A stretch of 60,167 nucleotides of DNA, taken from assembly GCA_028285385.1 (NCBI GenBank), contig JANQPR010000045.1, positions 1 to 60,167 of the forward strand, read 5' to 3'. The notes beneath the pieces were generated by a model. It was not told the DNA's origin. It made no database searches and worked only from the letters and a program-made list of their open reading frames with translations. Positions 16,871-25,553 of this stretch are shown piece after piece. The stretch comes from Phycisphaera sp. Lineage in GTDB: Bacteria; Planctomycetota; Phycisphaerae; Phycisphaerales; Phycisphaeraceae. The position numbers and the translations under genes are program-made. Position 1 is the first letter of the stretch, and each line of letters starts with the position of its first letter.

Positions 16871-18513
16871 GCCAATCCACGCTACTGCCACCGCCACCCC
16901 GAAGCGCGGGTGTCGTGACCGACACCGACCGCGAGGAAGCGGTGCTGCGCGGCGACGGGTTGCGGGTACGGTTCGACGGTCAAGTCGTGGCGTTGGACGG
17001 GGTGCAGTTGGATGTGGCGAGAAGCGAGCACGTCGCGATCGTTGGGGCATCGGGAAGCGGCAAGACCACGCTGCTCAACTGCCTCGGCGGTGACCTGACG
17101 CCAGACTCGGGTGAGGTCTCGCTAGTGGGCCGCGTCGCCCGGGTTTATCAAGACTTCCGACTGGTGGGACGCGCATCTGCTCGGGCCAACGTGCTTCACG
17201 GCGCCGCGTCTCGATTGTCGTGGCACCGGCGCCTAGCCCAGCGACGCAAGCTGGTTAAACAAGCCGACGCGTGGCTCGAGCGCGTGGGCCTCGAACAACG
17301 CCGTTCCGTCCGGGTCGACCGCCTTTCCGGCGGCGAGCGGCAACGCGTCGCCGTCGCTCGGGCGGTGATGGCCCAACCCCGGGTGATCCTCGCGGACGAG
17401 CCGGTCTCGGCGCTCGATGCCGGCTCCGCCCACGCGTTGATGGAGCTGCTCCGCGGCCTCTGCCGCGAACACGGCATCGGCCTGGTGAGCGTCCAGCACG
17501 ACTGCAATCTCGCCGAGCGGTTCGCCGACCGGATCGTGCTAATGGAGGCCGGCCGGATCACCGCAACCACGAAGATCGGCAACGCGCCGGCCGCCCCGAC
17601 GTCCCTGACCGTGAACGGCGCCGTTGATCAAACCGATCCCAACCGACACGCCGTCCTCGAGACGGCGAGACGGGCGTGCGCAACTTGCCCGGACGCTCTG
17701 CCCAAGGAAATCGCGCAAGCCTCCGCGATGGATTCCCCGTCGGCCTGGCGGCGCACAGCGCAATGGACCGTGGCCGTCGGGCTGTTGTTGCTGTTGCTCG
17801 GCTGGTCCGGTTGGATGACCGGCTTGCAGAACACGGAGCTGGGCCGGGTCGGCGACAACGTTGTGCGCTTCCTCGGTCAACTCACGCCCACCGCTGAAGA
17901 GCTGGCTGGCATCGACTGGACCGGTTTAGGGGTTGCGTTGCTGCAAACGCTGGCGATGGCGATCCTCGGCACCGCCGCCGCGATTACCTGGTCCCTCCCG
18001 CTGGCAGCGCTCGCTGCGCGGGGCGTCACGCCGGCATGGATCCGTCAGCCCGTCCGCTTGCTGTTGAATGTGATCCGATCCGTGCCCTCGATCTTGTGGG
18101 CGTTGTTGTGCGTCGGCGCACTGGGGCTGGGCCCTGTCCCGGGCATCGTCGCGCTGGCCGCGTACTCGACCGGATACCTCACGAAGTTTTTCTACGAAGC
18201 CTTCGAGTCCTCCGATCCACGAACGCCTAACGCGCTGCGTACGCTAGGCATGTCCGGCCCTGAGGCCTTCATCGCCGCAACCTGGCCCGCCAGCCGACTC
18301 GCGATCGCGTCGAGTTGTGTGTTCATGCTTGAATACAACTTCCGCGCCGCGAGCGTACTCGGCATCGTCGGTGCCGGCGGCATCGGCTACGACCTCAAGC
18401 TCGCCGTTGAGTGGAGCAACTGGCACGTCGTGTTCGTGATTGTGCTGGCGCTCGCCTTCAGTGTTTGCGTTTTTGATGCCATCGCAGATCGGGTACGACA
18501 GTCCTTGGCTTAA
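16867..18513 (+). CDS. Fused PhnC-PhnE ABC transporter (ATPase plus permease)
   Basis: This 548-residue protein joins an ABC ATPase to its permease. The N-terminal part (about 26-235) has Walker A GASGSGKTT (60-68), Q-loop Gln95, signature LSGGERQR (153-160), Walker B VILADEP (173-179) and H-loop His211. A linker of about 60 residues leads to the permease (about 295-545) with five or six membrane segments and an EAA-like loop near 452-475. PhnC and PhnE are normally separate proteins. It completes an importer with the PhnD-like protein upstream. There is no internal stop or frameshift. Confidence 0.9.
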   Translation: MSQSTLLPPPPRSAGVVTDTDREEAVLRGDGLRVRFDGQVVALDGVQLDVARSEHVAIVGASGSGKTTLLNCLGGDLTPDSGEVSLVGRVARVYQDFRLVGRASARANVLHGAASRLSWHRRLAQRRKLVKQADAWLERVGLEQRRSVRVDRLSGGERQRVAVARAVMAQPRVILADEPVSALDAGSAHALMELLRGLCREHGIGLVSVQHDCNLAERFADRIVLMEAGRITATTKIGNAPAAPTSLTVNGAVDQTDPNRHAVLETARRACATCPDALPKEIAQASAMDSPSAWRRTAQWTVAVGLLLLLLGWSGWMTGLQNTELGRVGDNVVRFLGQLTPTAEELAGIDWTGLGVALLQTLAMAILGTAAAITWSLPLAALAARGVTPAWIRQPVRLLLNVIRSVPSILWALLCVGALGLGPVPGIVALAAYSTGYLTKFFYEAFESSDPRTPNALRTLGMSGPEAFIAATWPASRLAIASSCVFMLEYNFRAASVLGIVGAGGIGYDLKLAVEWSNWHVVFVIVLALAFSVCVFDAIADRVRQSLA

Positions 18514-19066
18514 TCATCAAACGCATGGAAACGGGACTGAGCCCAGTGGAACTCTCGCCTTTCCGTGTGGACACTGGGTGGTAACGCGATCGCTATCCGA
18601 ACAGCTTATCGGCCAGCTGTTCGATGTTTCCTAGGACCTCGAACTTATCTTTCGGCACGTCTCGCTTGTCGGGCCTGTCGGCCTTGGTATGCCCCTGAAA
18701 ACCAGTCGAGAGCCTATGGCATGACAGGAGCAGGCCCACTTTGCCCTCCGAGGCTAGCGCCGGTTCGCGGACGTATCTTGTTGCTGAGCCTTGTAAAATG
18801 TTCTAGGCCAGTTCCGCCATCCGGACAACCGTCTGACGCACTAGCAAGCATGCTCGAGGCTGATCGGACCCTAATCCGACGTTTCCCTTGGTGGCTGGGG
18901 GCTCAGTCGTTGGCGCCGCTTGCTCAGCCGTCATGCCGTCGCAGATACGCAAGAACGACTTGGCAAGGTGTTGAGTGGCTCTTTCGCCCGTTACCTACTC
19001 TTGAGTTTAGAGCGGTCTCGGCTCGAGGCTCCATGGTTCGATGCCAACAATGAAGTGTTGAGCGGT
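18514..19066. other. Intergenic region with hairpins and a small open minus-strand stretch
   Basis: Between the convergent transporter and GH4 genes there is no clear gene. CCCAGTG (18542-18548) can pair with CACTGGG (18572-18578). CGAACAGCT (18598-18606) pairs perfectly with AGCTGTTCG (18615-18623). On the minus strand 69 codons are open from 18802 to 18596, ending in a charged, protein-like segment (DKFEVLGNIEQLADKLFG). It has no ATG or family match, so it may be a gene remnant or chance. A 162-residue plus-strand open frame here has a Cys/Arg-rich unnatural composition. Confidence 0.5.
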
Positions 19067-20638
19067 TCAGGCATACGCGGGCAAGAACTCACGCTCGGCG
19101 TCGAACATCTCCAGCGTCATCGCCTCGATCTCGCGTGGCGTCAAGACCGCGGCGCAAAGCGGGTCGAGCATCAGCGCGTGCACAGCCGCTTGCTTGCTAC
19201 GACGAATGATCGCCTCGGCCGACAGATCAAACATGGCCATGTTGCTCGCGCAGACGTGCGCCATTGGCCTCGGCAGCGCGCCGTATCGCGTGGGCTGCAC
19301 GCCGTTGCGGTCGCAGTAGCAGGCGACTTCGACGCAGCCGTCGCCCGGCAAGTTCGTAATCAGTTTGCCCGCCTCGCCGTGCGAGCCACTTTCGAGAGTG
19401 GACGCGGGATGGTTTACTACGTTGCCGTGGAAACGCAGCGGCGTGTCCTTTTCAATGGATTCGATGATCCACGATCCGTATTCCCACGAACGCTCAATCT
19501 CGATCGACGACTCGCCGGACACCCAGCGCCGCCGCTCGGCGTCCATGTGCTCCCGCCAACTCGGCCAGTTGCTGGCGTAGAAGCGCGACCCGCCGTGGTA
19601 CGCGCGGCGTAGCAGCGCCCGGCCCGCGTCAGACTTGCGGTAGTACGGCAGGTACTCCGAGAGGTGCCCCGAACTCTCGGTGATGAATGCGCCGAAACGC
19701 ACGCACATGTCTTTCCGCACCAGGTCGCGTTGTGCGTATGCCTGCGTCTCGGCGTCGTCGGGCTTGTCGTCCCAGAGCACCTTCCCGTCCGCGGCCTCCT
19801 GCAACCCGGCGTCGAGATCACGCCGGAACGTCTCGAACAGTACGGCTTCGTACAGATCTTTGCCGTTGTGCTTGAGCGTCGTGAACCACGCAAGATGGTT
19901 GATTCCAGCACACTGCCACTCGAGTTCGTCGTACGGCACGCCCGCGTAATCCGCCAACAACCGACTAGTGCCCTGCACGCTGTGGCACAACCCGACCACC
20001 GGCACTTCCGGCACCGCCCGGCTTGCCGTGAGCACCATCATGTTCATCGGATTCGTGTAGTTGAGCATGGGCGCGCCCGGGCACAGCTCCGCCATGTCGC
20101 GAAGGATGTCCAGGAATACCGGAACCGTGCGCAGCCCTTTGAACAGCCCCCCTGGCCCGATCGTGTCGCCGATACACTGGTCAATTCCGTACTTGAGCGG
20201 GATGTCGTTGTCCCACGCGACGCAATCGACGCCTGAGACCTCGACGCTGCACACCGCGTAGTGCGCGCCCGGTAACACCTCACGCCGCTTCGTTGACGCG
20301 ATCACCCGCCATCCGTTCTCCTTGTTCAGGTCCGAAACCAGCTTCTCCACGACCCGCGTCGTCAGCGCAAGCCGGTCGGCATCGATGTCAACCAAGCGCA
20401 GTTCACCCTGTGCGGCGCCCTCGATCATGAGAATGTCCCTGCAGATTTTCGGGCAGAACGTGGACCCGGCACCCAGGAACACGACGTGGATCGGCCGCGT
20501 GATCTTGCCGGGCAGAGCGCGGGCGGAATCGGCGGCTCCGGTGTGGGCGTTGTGGCCGGGGCCGAGGTTAGCGGCTGTCGATGCGGTGGTGGGGTTTCTC
20601 AAAGCAATCTCACGATCGGTTGAGTTCGAGCAATTCAC
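19067..20638 (-). CDS. Glycoside hydrolase family 4 (alpha-galactosidase/glucuronidase type)
   Basis: This 523-residue NAD- and metal-dependent cytosolic hydrolase shows GH4 landmarks: the nucleotide loop VVFLGAGST (53-60), NYTNPM (193-198), the metal ligand Cys218 in GLCHSV and His248 in GINHLAW, and ESSGHLSEYLPYYRK. The CHSV and SGHLSEY blocks resemble alpha-galactosidase (MelA-like) members without the phosphate-sugar signature. The first 45 residues are an extension, so a later start is possible. It is divergent from the secreted hydrolase at 20858 with a perfect palindromic operator between them. Substrate class is inferred. Confidence 0.9.
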   Translation of the reverse strand: MNCSNSTDREIALRNPTTASTAANLGPGHNAHTGAADSARALPGKITRPIHVVFLGAGSTFCPKICRDILMIEGAAQGELRLVDIDADRLALTTRVVEKLVSDLNKENGWRVIASTKRREVLPGAHYAVCSVEVSGVDCVAWDNDIPLKYGIDQCIGDTIGPGGLFKGLRTVPVFLDILRDMAELCPGAPMLNYTNPMNMMVLTASRAVPEVPVVGLCHSVQGTSRLLADYAGVPYDELEWQCAGINHLAWFTTLKHNGKDLYEAVLFETFRRDLDAGLQEAADGKVLWDDKPDDAETQAYAQRDLVRKDMCVRFGAFITESSGHLSEYLPYYRKSDAGRALLRRAYHGGSRFYASNWPSWREHMDAERRRWVSGESSIEIERSWEYGSWIIESIEKDTPLRFHGNVVNHPASTLESGSHGEAGKLITNLPGDGCVEVACYCDRNGVQPTRYGALPRPMAHVCASNMAMFDLSAEAIIRRSKQAAVHALMLDPLCAAVLTPREIEAMTLEMFDAEREFLPAYA

Positions 20639-20766
20639 CCCTGTTCCGCGGCCGTGCGGACGCGCGGCCTTCCCGGCCGCGGTCCGCCGGCAAGGCGCTT
20701 GGTCTCAGCCGGACTGCTGATTCCAACGTCTGAGCCAACGACGCGAGCAAACTAGCGCATAGGGGT

Positions 20767-20797
20767 AGAATAATATACAAAAAATGTATATTATTCT
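20767..20797. promoter_or_regulatory. Perfect 31-bp palindrome, predicted operator A
   Basis: AGAATAATATACA (20767-20779) and TGTATATTATTCT (20785-20797) are exact reverse complements around five A. The core TATACA-N5-TGTATA recurs at three other promoters in the window. It lies between the divergent genes at 20638 and 20858 and could control both. In each direction a -10-like TATTAT sits where the operator arm lies. Confidence 0.8.
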
Positions 20798-20857
20798 TGA
20801 AGCCTGCTGACTTCGACGACTGTTGGACCTGTCAAACTCTCCCCGAGAACCCGCTCC

Positions 20858-22492
20858 ATGCCCATATTGGCTCGTACCTGTGTTCTGTGGATGGCGAACG
20901 CCACCTCGGCCACCGTGATGATCGGCACGATGGTGTTCGGGGCGTCGGCCCAGAATCTCCTGCAGGAAACCGGAACCGGCCTAGTCGACGGAGTCAGGCC
21001 CAGCGACATTGTCGGGGGCGGCAGCGTTGGCGTGTTGTCGTCACGGATCGACGACTACAAATCTCGGATCGACCTTTACGAACAACTGCACCTGGGCGTC
21101 GTCCGGATCTCGATGAACCCCGGGGGGTTTTTGCGGGCCAACCTGCCCAACCCCAACAAGCCAACGACCCAGGAGTTGGTGGACTACGCGATCAGCAAGG
21201 GGCTCAAGCCGTACCTTCTGTTTGACAACCGGCCGACGTATCACGGTGGGAACTTCGCTGACCTGAGTGTGCAGAAGTGGTACGACGTCGGGCGGGCCTA
21301 TGCATTGGCGTACGAGGGCCGCGTCGATGTGTACAACTTTATCAACGAGGTCGACAACTTCGATTCGGTCATCCAGACGCAGGAGTTCGTTGACCGGCTC
21401 CAGGGGTTTGCGGACGGGGTTCACTCGGTTTCGCCGGACTTGAAGGTGAGCACCGGCGGGTTCGCTACCGCCGCCGACCCGGCCAAGACGCAGCAGTTCC
21501 TCACGGCGATCGCGCCGCTGGCTAACAGCGGAGACCTGTACGCGCTAAACATCCATACGTACAACTCGCTCACGGACAATGACCTCCGCATTGCCAACGG
21601 GACCAACGATGCCGGCCCCAACGCGATCTTCGCCGATCAGAAGCAGGCCGCCGGGATTACCACGAACCTGCGTTACAGCGCGTCGGAGTGGAACCTCCGC
21701 AACGCCAACGACACGAATGATGACGCCGCCGCGGCCGAGTTTCTGACCGCGATGTGGGACCACTTGGGCGTGGTGGGCGACGGCGGCAACAACGACCACG
21801 TGGTCGAGTTCGCCGGGGCGTACTCTTTGACCGGTGACCCGACCCGGGCATTTGTGCTTCAGGAAAACCCGGTCGGCGAGCCCTGGGTCGGGAACGAGCG
21901 GGGGCAGGTCTTTGAGATGGTTATGAACCTGACCCACGACGCGGCGTTCAAAGAAGTCCGCCCGCGGGGAGACGGCTACTTCATCCTCGAGAAAGACGGG
22001 GAAAAGAAGATCTGGGTGTTGCAGAACCGGACGGGCTGGCGCGACCTCGGCTCGACCCCGATCACTACCATCGCCAACATCCCCAACTGGGCGGACGTGA
22101 TCGAGGTGTGGTACTGGGACGGGCTCGCGGGCACGATGTCGATCGACGATGTGCAGGCGACACTTGCCATACGGCCCGAAGAAACCGTGATGTTTGTCGC
22201 GCGGGCGTCGAACGTCATGCTCGACGGTGACTTCGACGGTAACGGCTTGGTGGCTCAGGGCGACCTGGACCTGGTCCTACAGAACTGGGGACTATTCGAG
22301 CAGCCGACGTCTTGGGTGAATCAACGGCCAGGCCAAGGGGAGCAGGTCGCGCAGGCTCAACTGGACCGGGTCCTCCAGAACTGGGGGGCCGCGGCGTCGC
22401 CCGCGTCGCGGTACTCGACCGTCCCCGAGCCGGCCACGGTGTCTGCCTTGCTGGTGTTTGTGCTGTCCGGGTCGCGTCGGGTTCGGGGCTGA
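20858..22492 (+). CDS. Exported clan GH-A-like glycoside hydrolase with dockerin-like pair and PEP-CTERM
   Basis: This 544-residue protein has a signal peptide (about 1-31), then a TIM-barrel-type region. Asn163-Glu164 (NFINEV) is a likely acid/base and Glu277 in YSASEWN a likely nucleophile, as in GH39/GH5-like clan A enzymes. A dockerin-like pair follows (DGDFDGNG with QGDLDLVLQNWG, then AQLDRVLQNWG), then a PEP-CTERM tail (VPEPATVSALLVFVLSGSRR). Family number and substrate are inferred. It is the first gene after operator A and is followed after 55 bases by a sulfatase. Confidence 0.82.
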   Translation: MPILARTCVLWMANATSATVMIGTMVFGASAQNLLQETGTGLVDGVRPSDIVGGGSVGVLSSRIDDYKSRIDLYEQLHLGVVRISMNPGGFLRANLPNPNKPTTQELVDYAISKGLKPYLLFDNRPTYHGGNFADLSVQKWYDVGRAYALAYEGRVDVYNFINEVDNFDSVIQTQEFVDRLQGFADGVHSVSPDLKVSTGGFATAADPAKTQQFLTAIAPLANSGDLYALNIHTYNSLTDNDLRIANGTNDAGPNAIFADQKQAAGITTNLRYSASEWNLRNANDTNDDAAAAEFLTAMWDHLGVVGDGGNNDHVVEFAGAYSLTGDPTRAFVLQENPVGEPWVGNERGQVFEMVMNLTHDAAFKEVRPRGDGYFILEKDGEKKIWVLQNRTGWRDLGSTPITTIANIPNWADVIEVWYWDGLAGTMSIDDVQATLAIRPEETVMFVARASNVMLDGDFDGNGLVAQGDLDLVLQNWGLFEQPTSWVNQRPGQGEQVAQAQLDRVLQNWGAAASPASRYSTVPEPATVSALLVFVLSGSRRVRG

Positions 22493-22547
22493 TGTCGACC
22501 GCGTCGACGACTTCCCGTGACACCCTGTAACTGGTCAAAGTCTCAGT

Positions 22548-24131
22548 ATGAACACGTCCACCAATCTTCTGCTCATCACGTCGGACCAGCAGCAGTGGTT
22601 TACGCTCGGTGTCAACAACCCGCAGATCAAGACGCCGAACCTCGATCGGCTCGCCGCGATGGGCACGAACTTCACGCGTGCCTACTGCCCGAACCCGACC
22701 TGCACGCCGACCCGCGCTTCGATCATCACCGGCATGTACCCGTCCGCGCACGGCGCTTTCACGCTGGGGACCAAGCTCGCCGAACATCACCTCACCGTCG
22801 GCGACGTGCTCCGCGACGCGGGTTACGACACCGTGCTCGTCGGCAAAGCGCATTTCCAGCCGCTGTTTTCCAGCGACGAGAGTTTGTCGGTCGAGTCGTA
22901 CCCCCGCCTGCGCGACCTCGACTTCTGGCGGCGGTTCAACGACACGCACACGCCGTGGTACGGCTTCGACCACGTCGAGCTCACCCGCAACCACGCCGAC
23001 GAGGGGCACGTCGGCCAGCACTACGCGATCTGGATGGAGGAGAACGGGCTGCCCGATTGGCGGAAGTATTTCCAGCTCCGTGGCGACGGCATCCGCGACT
23101 CCCATGACGATGCCACGCTCGCACCGGCCGATGAAGGCGACCAGGGCCACGGCTGGCGTACCGACATGACGTGGAAGCTGCCCGAGGAGTTTCACTACAC
23201 CGCCTGGACCGGTCAGCGCACCAACGACGCAATCTCCCGGGCTCACGAGCGCGGTCACCCGTTCTTCGTGTGGTCCAGCTACCACGACCCCCATCCGCCA
23301 TACTGCGTCCCCGAACCCTGGGCCAGCATGTACCGCCCCGAAGACATGAAGGTTGGCCGTTACGTCGATGGCGAGTTCGACGACATGCCCCCCGTGTACC
23401 GCATGACCCGGGAACACAGCCCGGACTTCGAGTCGTTCAACCTCGACGGCAAGGGCAACCACGGCTACGCCTCACACGCTCGCGTCTCCGAGCAAGACCT
23501 CCAGGAAGCGCAGGCCTGTTACTTCGGGATGATCAGTTTCATGGACCATTGGATCGGGCGGACGCTCGACCATCTCGAAGACCTCGGGCTTCTGGACAAC
23601 ACGATGATCGTGTTCACCTCGGACCACGGCCACTTCTTGGGCGAGCACGGCCTGATCGCCAAGGGCCCGTTCCATTACGAAGAAGTCATCCGCGTCCCAT
23701 TGCTGGCGACGTGGCCAGGGCATATCCCGGCGGGCGTTGAATCCTCCGCGATTCAGTCACTGGTCGACTTGGCCCCGACGTTTCTTGCTGCCGCCGGCCT
23801 GGGTACCCCGCGGGCGATGCAGGGGTTGGCGCAGGCCGACGCGTGGTCGGGCCGGGCCGAGCCACCGCGCGACCACGCCATCGTCGAGAACCACCACAAC
23901 GCGTCGGACGCGGTCCACCTCCGGACCCTGGTCACCGACCGGCACAAGCTCACGGTCTACCGCGGTCGCGATTGGGGCGAGTTGTTTGATTTGGCCCAGG
24001 ACCCTTCCGAGCTCTGCAACCTGTACGAGCACGAAGGCAGTCAAGGCCTTCGCGCCGATATGTTAAACCGGTTGGTGCAGGCCGACCTCGAACGTGAGCC
24101 CGCGCCGATGCCCCGCGTCGCCGGCGCCTGA
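22548..24131 (+). CDS. S1-family sulfatase
   Basis: This 527-residue type I sulfatase carries the formylglycine motif CTPTR (Cys52-Arg56) followed by ASIITG, the N-terminal metal site (SDQQQW), and a C-terminal TSDHGHFLGEHGL metal block. The Cys must be converted to formylglycine by a maturase not present here. No signal peptide is evident, so it may act in the cytosol or use another route. It follows the exported hydrolase in the same direction and probably shares its transcript. It converges with the minus-strand sulfatase at 24168. Confidence 0.95.
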   Translation: MNTSTNLLLITSDQQQWFTLGVNNPQIKTPNLDRLAAMGTNFTRAYCPNPTCTPTRASIITGMYPSAHGAFTLGTKLAEHHLTVGDVLRDAGYDTVLVGKAHFQPLFSSDESLSVESYPRLRDLDFWRRFNDTHTPWYGFDHVELTRNHADEGHVGQHYAIWMEENGLPDWRKYFQLRGDGIRDSHDDATLAPADEGDQGHGWRTDMTWKLPEEFHYTAWTGQRTNDAISRAHERGHPFFVWSSYHDPHPPYCVPEPWASMYRPEDMKVGRYVDGEFDDMPPVYRMTREHSPDFESFNLDGKGNHGYASHARVSEQDLQEAQACYFGMISFMDHWIGRTLDHLEDLGLLDNTMIVFTSDHGHFLGEHGLIAKGPFHYEEVIRVPLLATWPGHIPAGVESSAIQSLVDLAPTFLAAAGLGTPRAMQGLAQADAWSGRAEPPRDHAIVENHHNASDAVHLRTLVTDRHKLTVYRGRDWGELFDLAQDPSELCNLYEHEGSQGLRADMLNRLVQADLEREPAPMPRVAGA

Positions 24132-24167
24132 AGATGTTGGGTGCCAAAGCGTGTGTATCTGCGCCGG

Positions 24168-25511
24168 CTAGTCGGGCAGCCAGTCCAGGTCCATCGGTGA
24201 CTCTTCGAACTCCGAAAAATAGGTGCGGATTTTCCTGGTCAGAACGCGAACGGTGTCGGCGTGCTCCGGTCCCCGCGCGAGGTTGCGCGTCTGCTCCGGG
24301 TCATTGACCCGATCAAACAAGACGGTATCCGCGCCTTCGACATAGGCCAGTTGGTGCTGTGGCGTGAACACGCCCACCCGGCGGGGACGGTCGGCGGCGA
24401 TAAACGCGGCGTCGTCCCATTCGACGTCTTGGCCGCGCAGCAACGGCGACGCGTCCCGGCCCTGCTCGCGTCCGCTGGGCTCGACGCCCAGCAGGCCCAG
24501 AATGGTCGGGGCAAAGTCGAGCAGCGAGACGTGCTGCCGCACTACTTGCCCCGCGGTCAGGCGCTGCGGCCAGCGGATGAGCATCGGGACGCGGTGCGCG
24601 GTTTCGTATACGCGGTTTTTCTCGGAGAGCCCGTGTTCGCCCATGAACTCGCCGTGGTCCGAAGTGAAGACCACCACGGTGTTCTCGAGGATGCCGTGGT
24701 CTTCCAGGCGTTTCAAGATCAGGCCGAGGCAGTCGTCGATATGTTTGACCATGCCGAAGTACTGCGCCATGTCGCGGCGCAGCTCACGCTCGCGGTCGGG
24801 GTTGTCGAAGGCGTAGCGTTCGGCGATAGCCCAGTCGGGAAGGTTTTCCTGGGTGAAGGTGTCGGGCGGTCGCATCTGGCCGGGATCGAACATCGAGGCG
24901 TACGGCTCGCGCACGCTGAACGGGCCGTGCGGGTCTGGGATGGCGAGCATGTACGCGAACGGCTGGCGGCGCGGTTCGGCCTGGTGCTGATCGATGAACC
25001 GGATCGTCTTGCCGGTCAGCCAGTCGGTCGGGTACGACCGCTCGTCGCCGATCGCTCGGTCGGGGAAGCAGGTCGGCTGACCGACGTTGTCCCATTCTTC
25101 GATCTTTTTCCAGTGCCCGCGGTTGAACATGAACTCACAATCGTCGAAGCCCATACCGCGCTGCGGGTGAACCCAGCCGGGCTTGGGGCTGCCGTCGAGG
25201 TGCCACTTGCCGGCGTACCCGGTCCGGTAGCCCGCGTCGCGGAGCTGGTGCGCGAAGGTGCGTTCGTTTTGATTCAGCGGGGCGTTGTTGTGCCAGGCGC
25301 CGTGGCAGCGCGGGAAGCGCCCGGTTACGAACGTCCCGCGGGACGGGGTACAGAGCGCGTGCGGTGTGATGCACTGATGCAGCGTGACCCCTTCGGTGGC
25401 CAGCCGGTTGGCGTGCGGCGTCGCGGCGACGGTGCCGCCGTAGGCGTTGAGCGTCCATGTGCTCTGTTGGTCGGTCTGGACGATCAGCAGGTTAGGTTGG
25501 GTGGCTGGCAT
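24168..25511 (-). CDS. S1-family sulfatase
   Basis: This 447-residue sulfatase has the active-site motif CTPSR (Cys54-Arg58) followed by GTFVTGR, the N-terminal QTDQQ block, and TSDHGEFMGEHGL as the C-terminal metal site. The C-terminal part ends with a conserved LDWLPD. No clear signal peptide is visible. It is the last gene of a three-gene minus-strand unit (27041-30034, 25554-26981, 24168-25511), separated from the sulfatase before it by 42 bases. Confidence 0.95.
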   Translation of the reverse strand: MPATQPNLLIVQTDQQSTWTLNAYGGTVAATPHANRLATEGVTLHQCITPHALCTPSRGTFVTGRFPRCHGAWHNNAPLNQNERTFAHQLRDAGYRTGYAGKWHLDGSPKPGWVHPQRGMGFDDCEFMFNRGHWKKIEEWDNVGQPTCFPDRAIGDERSYPTDWLTGKTIRFIDQHQAEPRRQPFAYMLAIPDPHGPFSVREPYASMFDPGQMRPPDTFTQENLPDWAIAERYAFDNPDRERELRRDMAQYFGMVKHIDDCLGLILKRLEDHGILENTVVVFTSDHGEFMGEHGLSEKNRVYETAHRVPMLIRWPQRLTAGQVVRQHVSLLDFAPTILGLLGVEPSGREQGRDASPLLRGQDVEWDDAAFIAADRPRRVGVFTPQHQLAYVEGADTVLFDRVNDPEQTRNLARGPEHADTVRVLTRKIRTYFSEFEESPMDLDWLPD

Positions 25512-25553
25512 GGCGTTTTGCGCGGGCGGCGTGATGGGGGAGTGCGGGGCGGG

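Noticed and set aside
18565..19053. 162-codon plus-strand open frame in the gap before GH4
   Set aside because: The translation is Cys-, Arg- and Pro-rich with no domain-like pattern and no ribosome binding site.
22215..23462. 415-codon minus-strand open frame opposite a sulfatase
   Set aside because: The plus-strand sulfatase has all active-site blocks; the minus frame has none.
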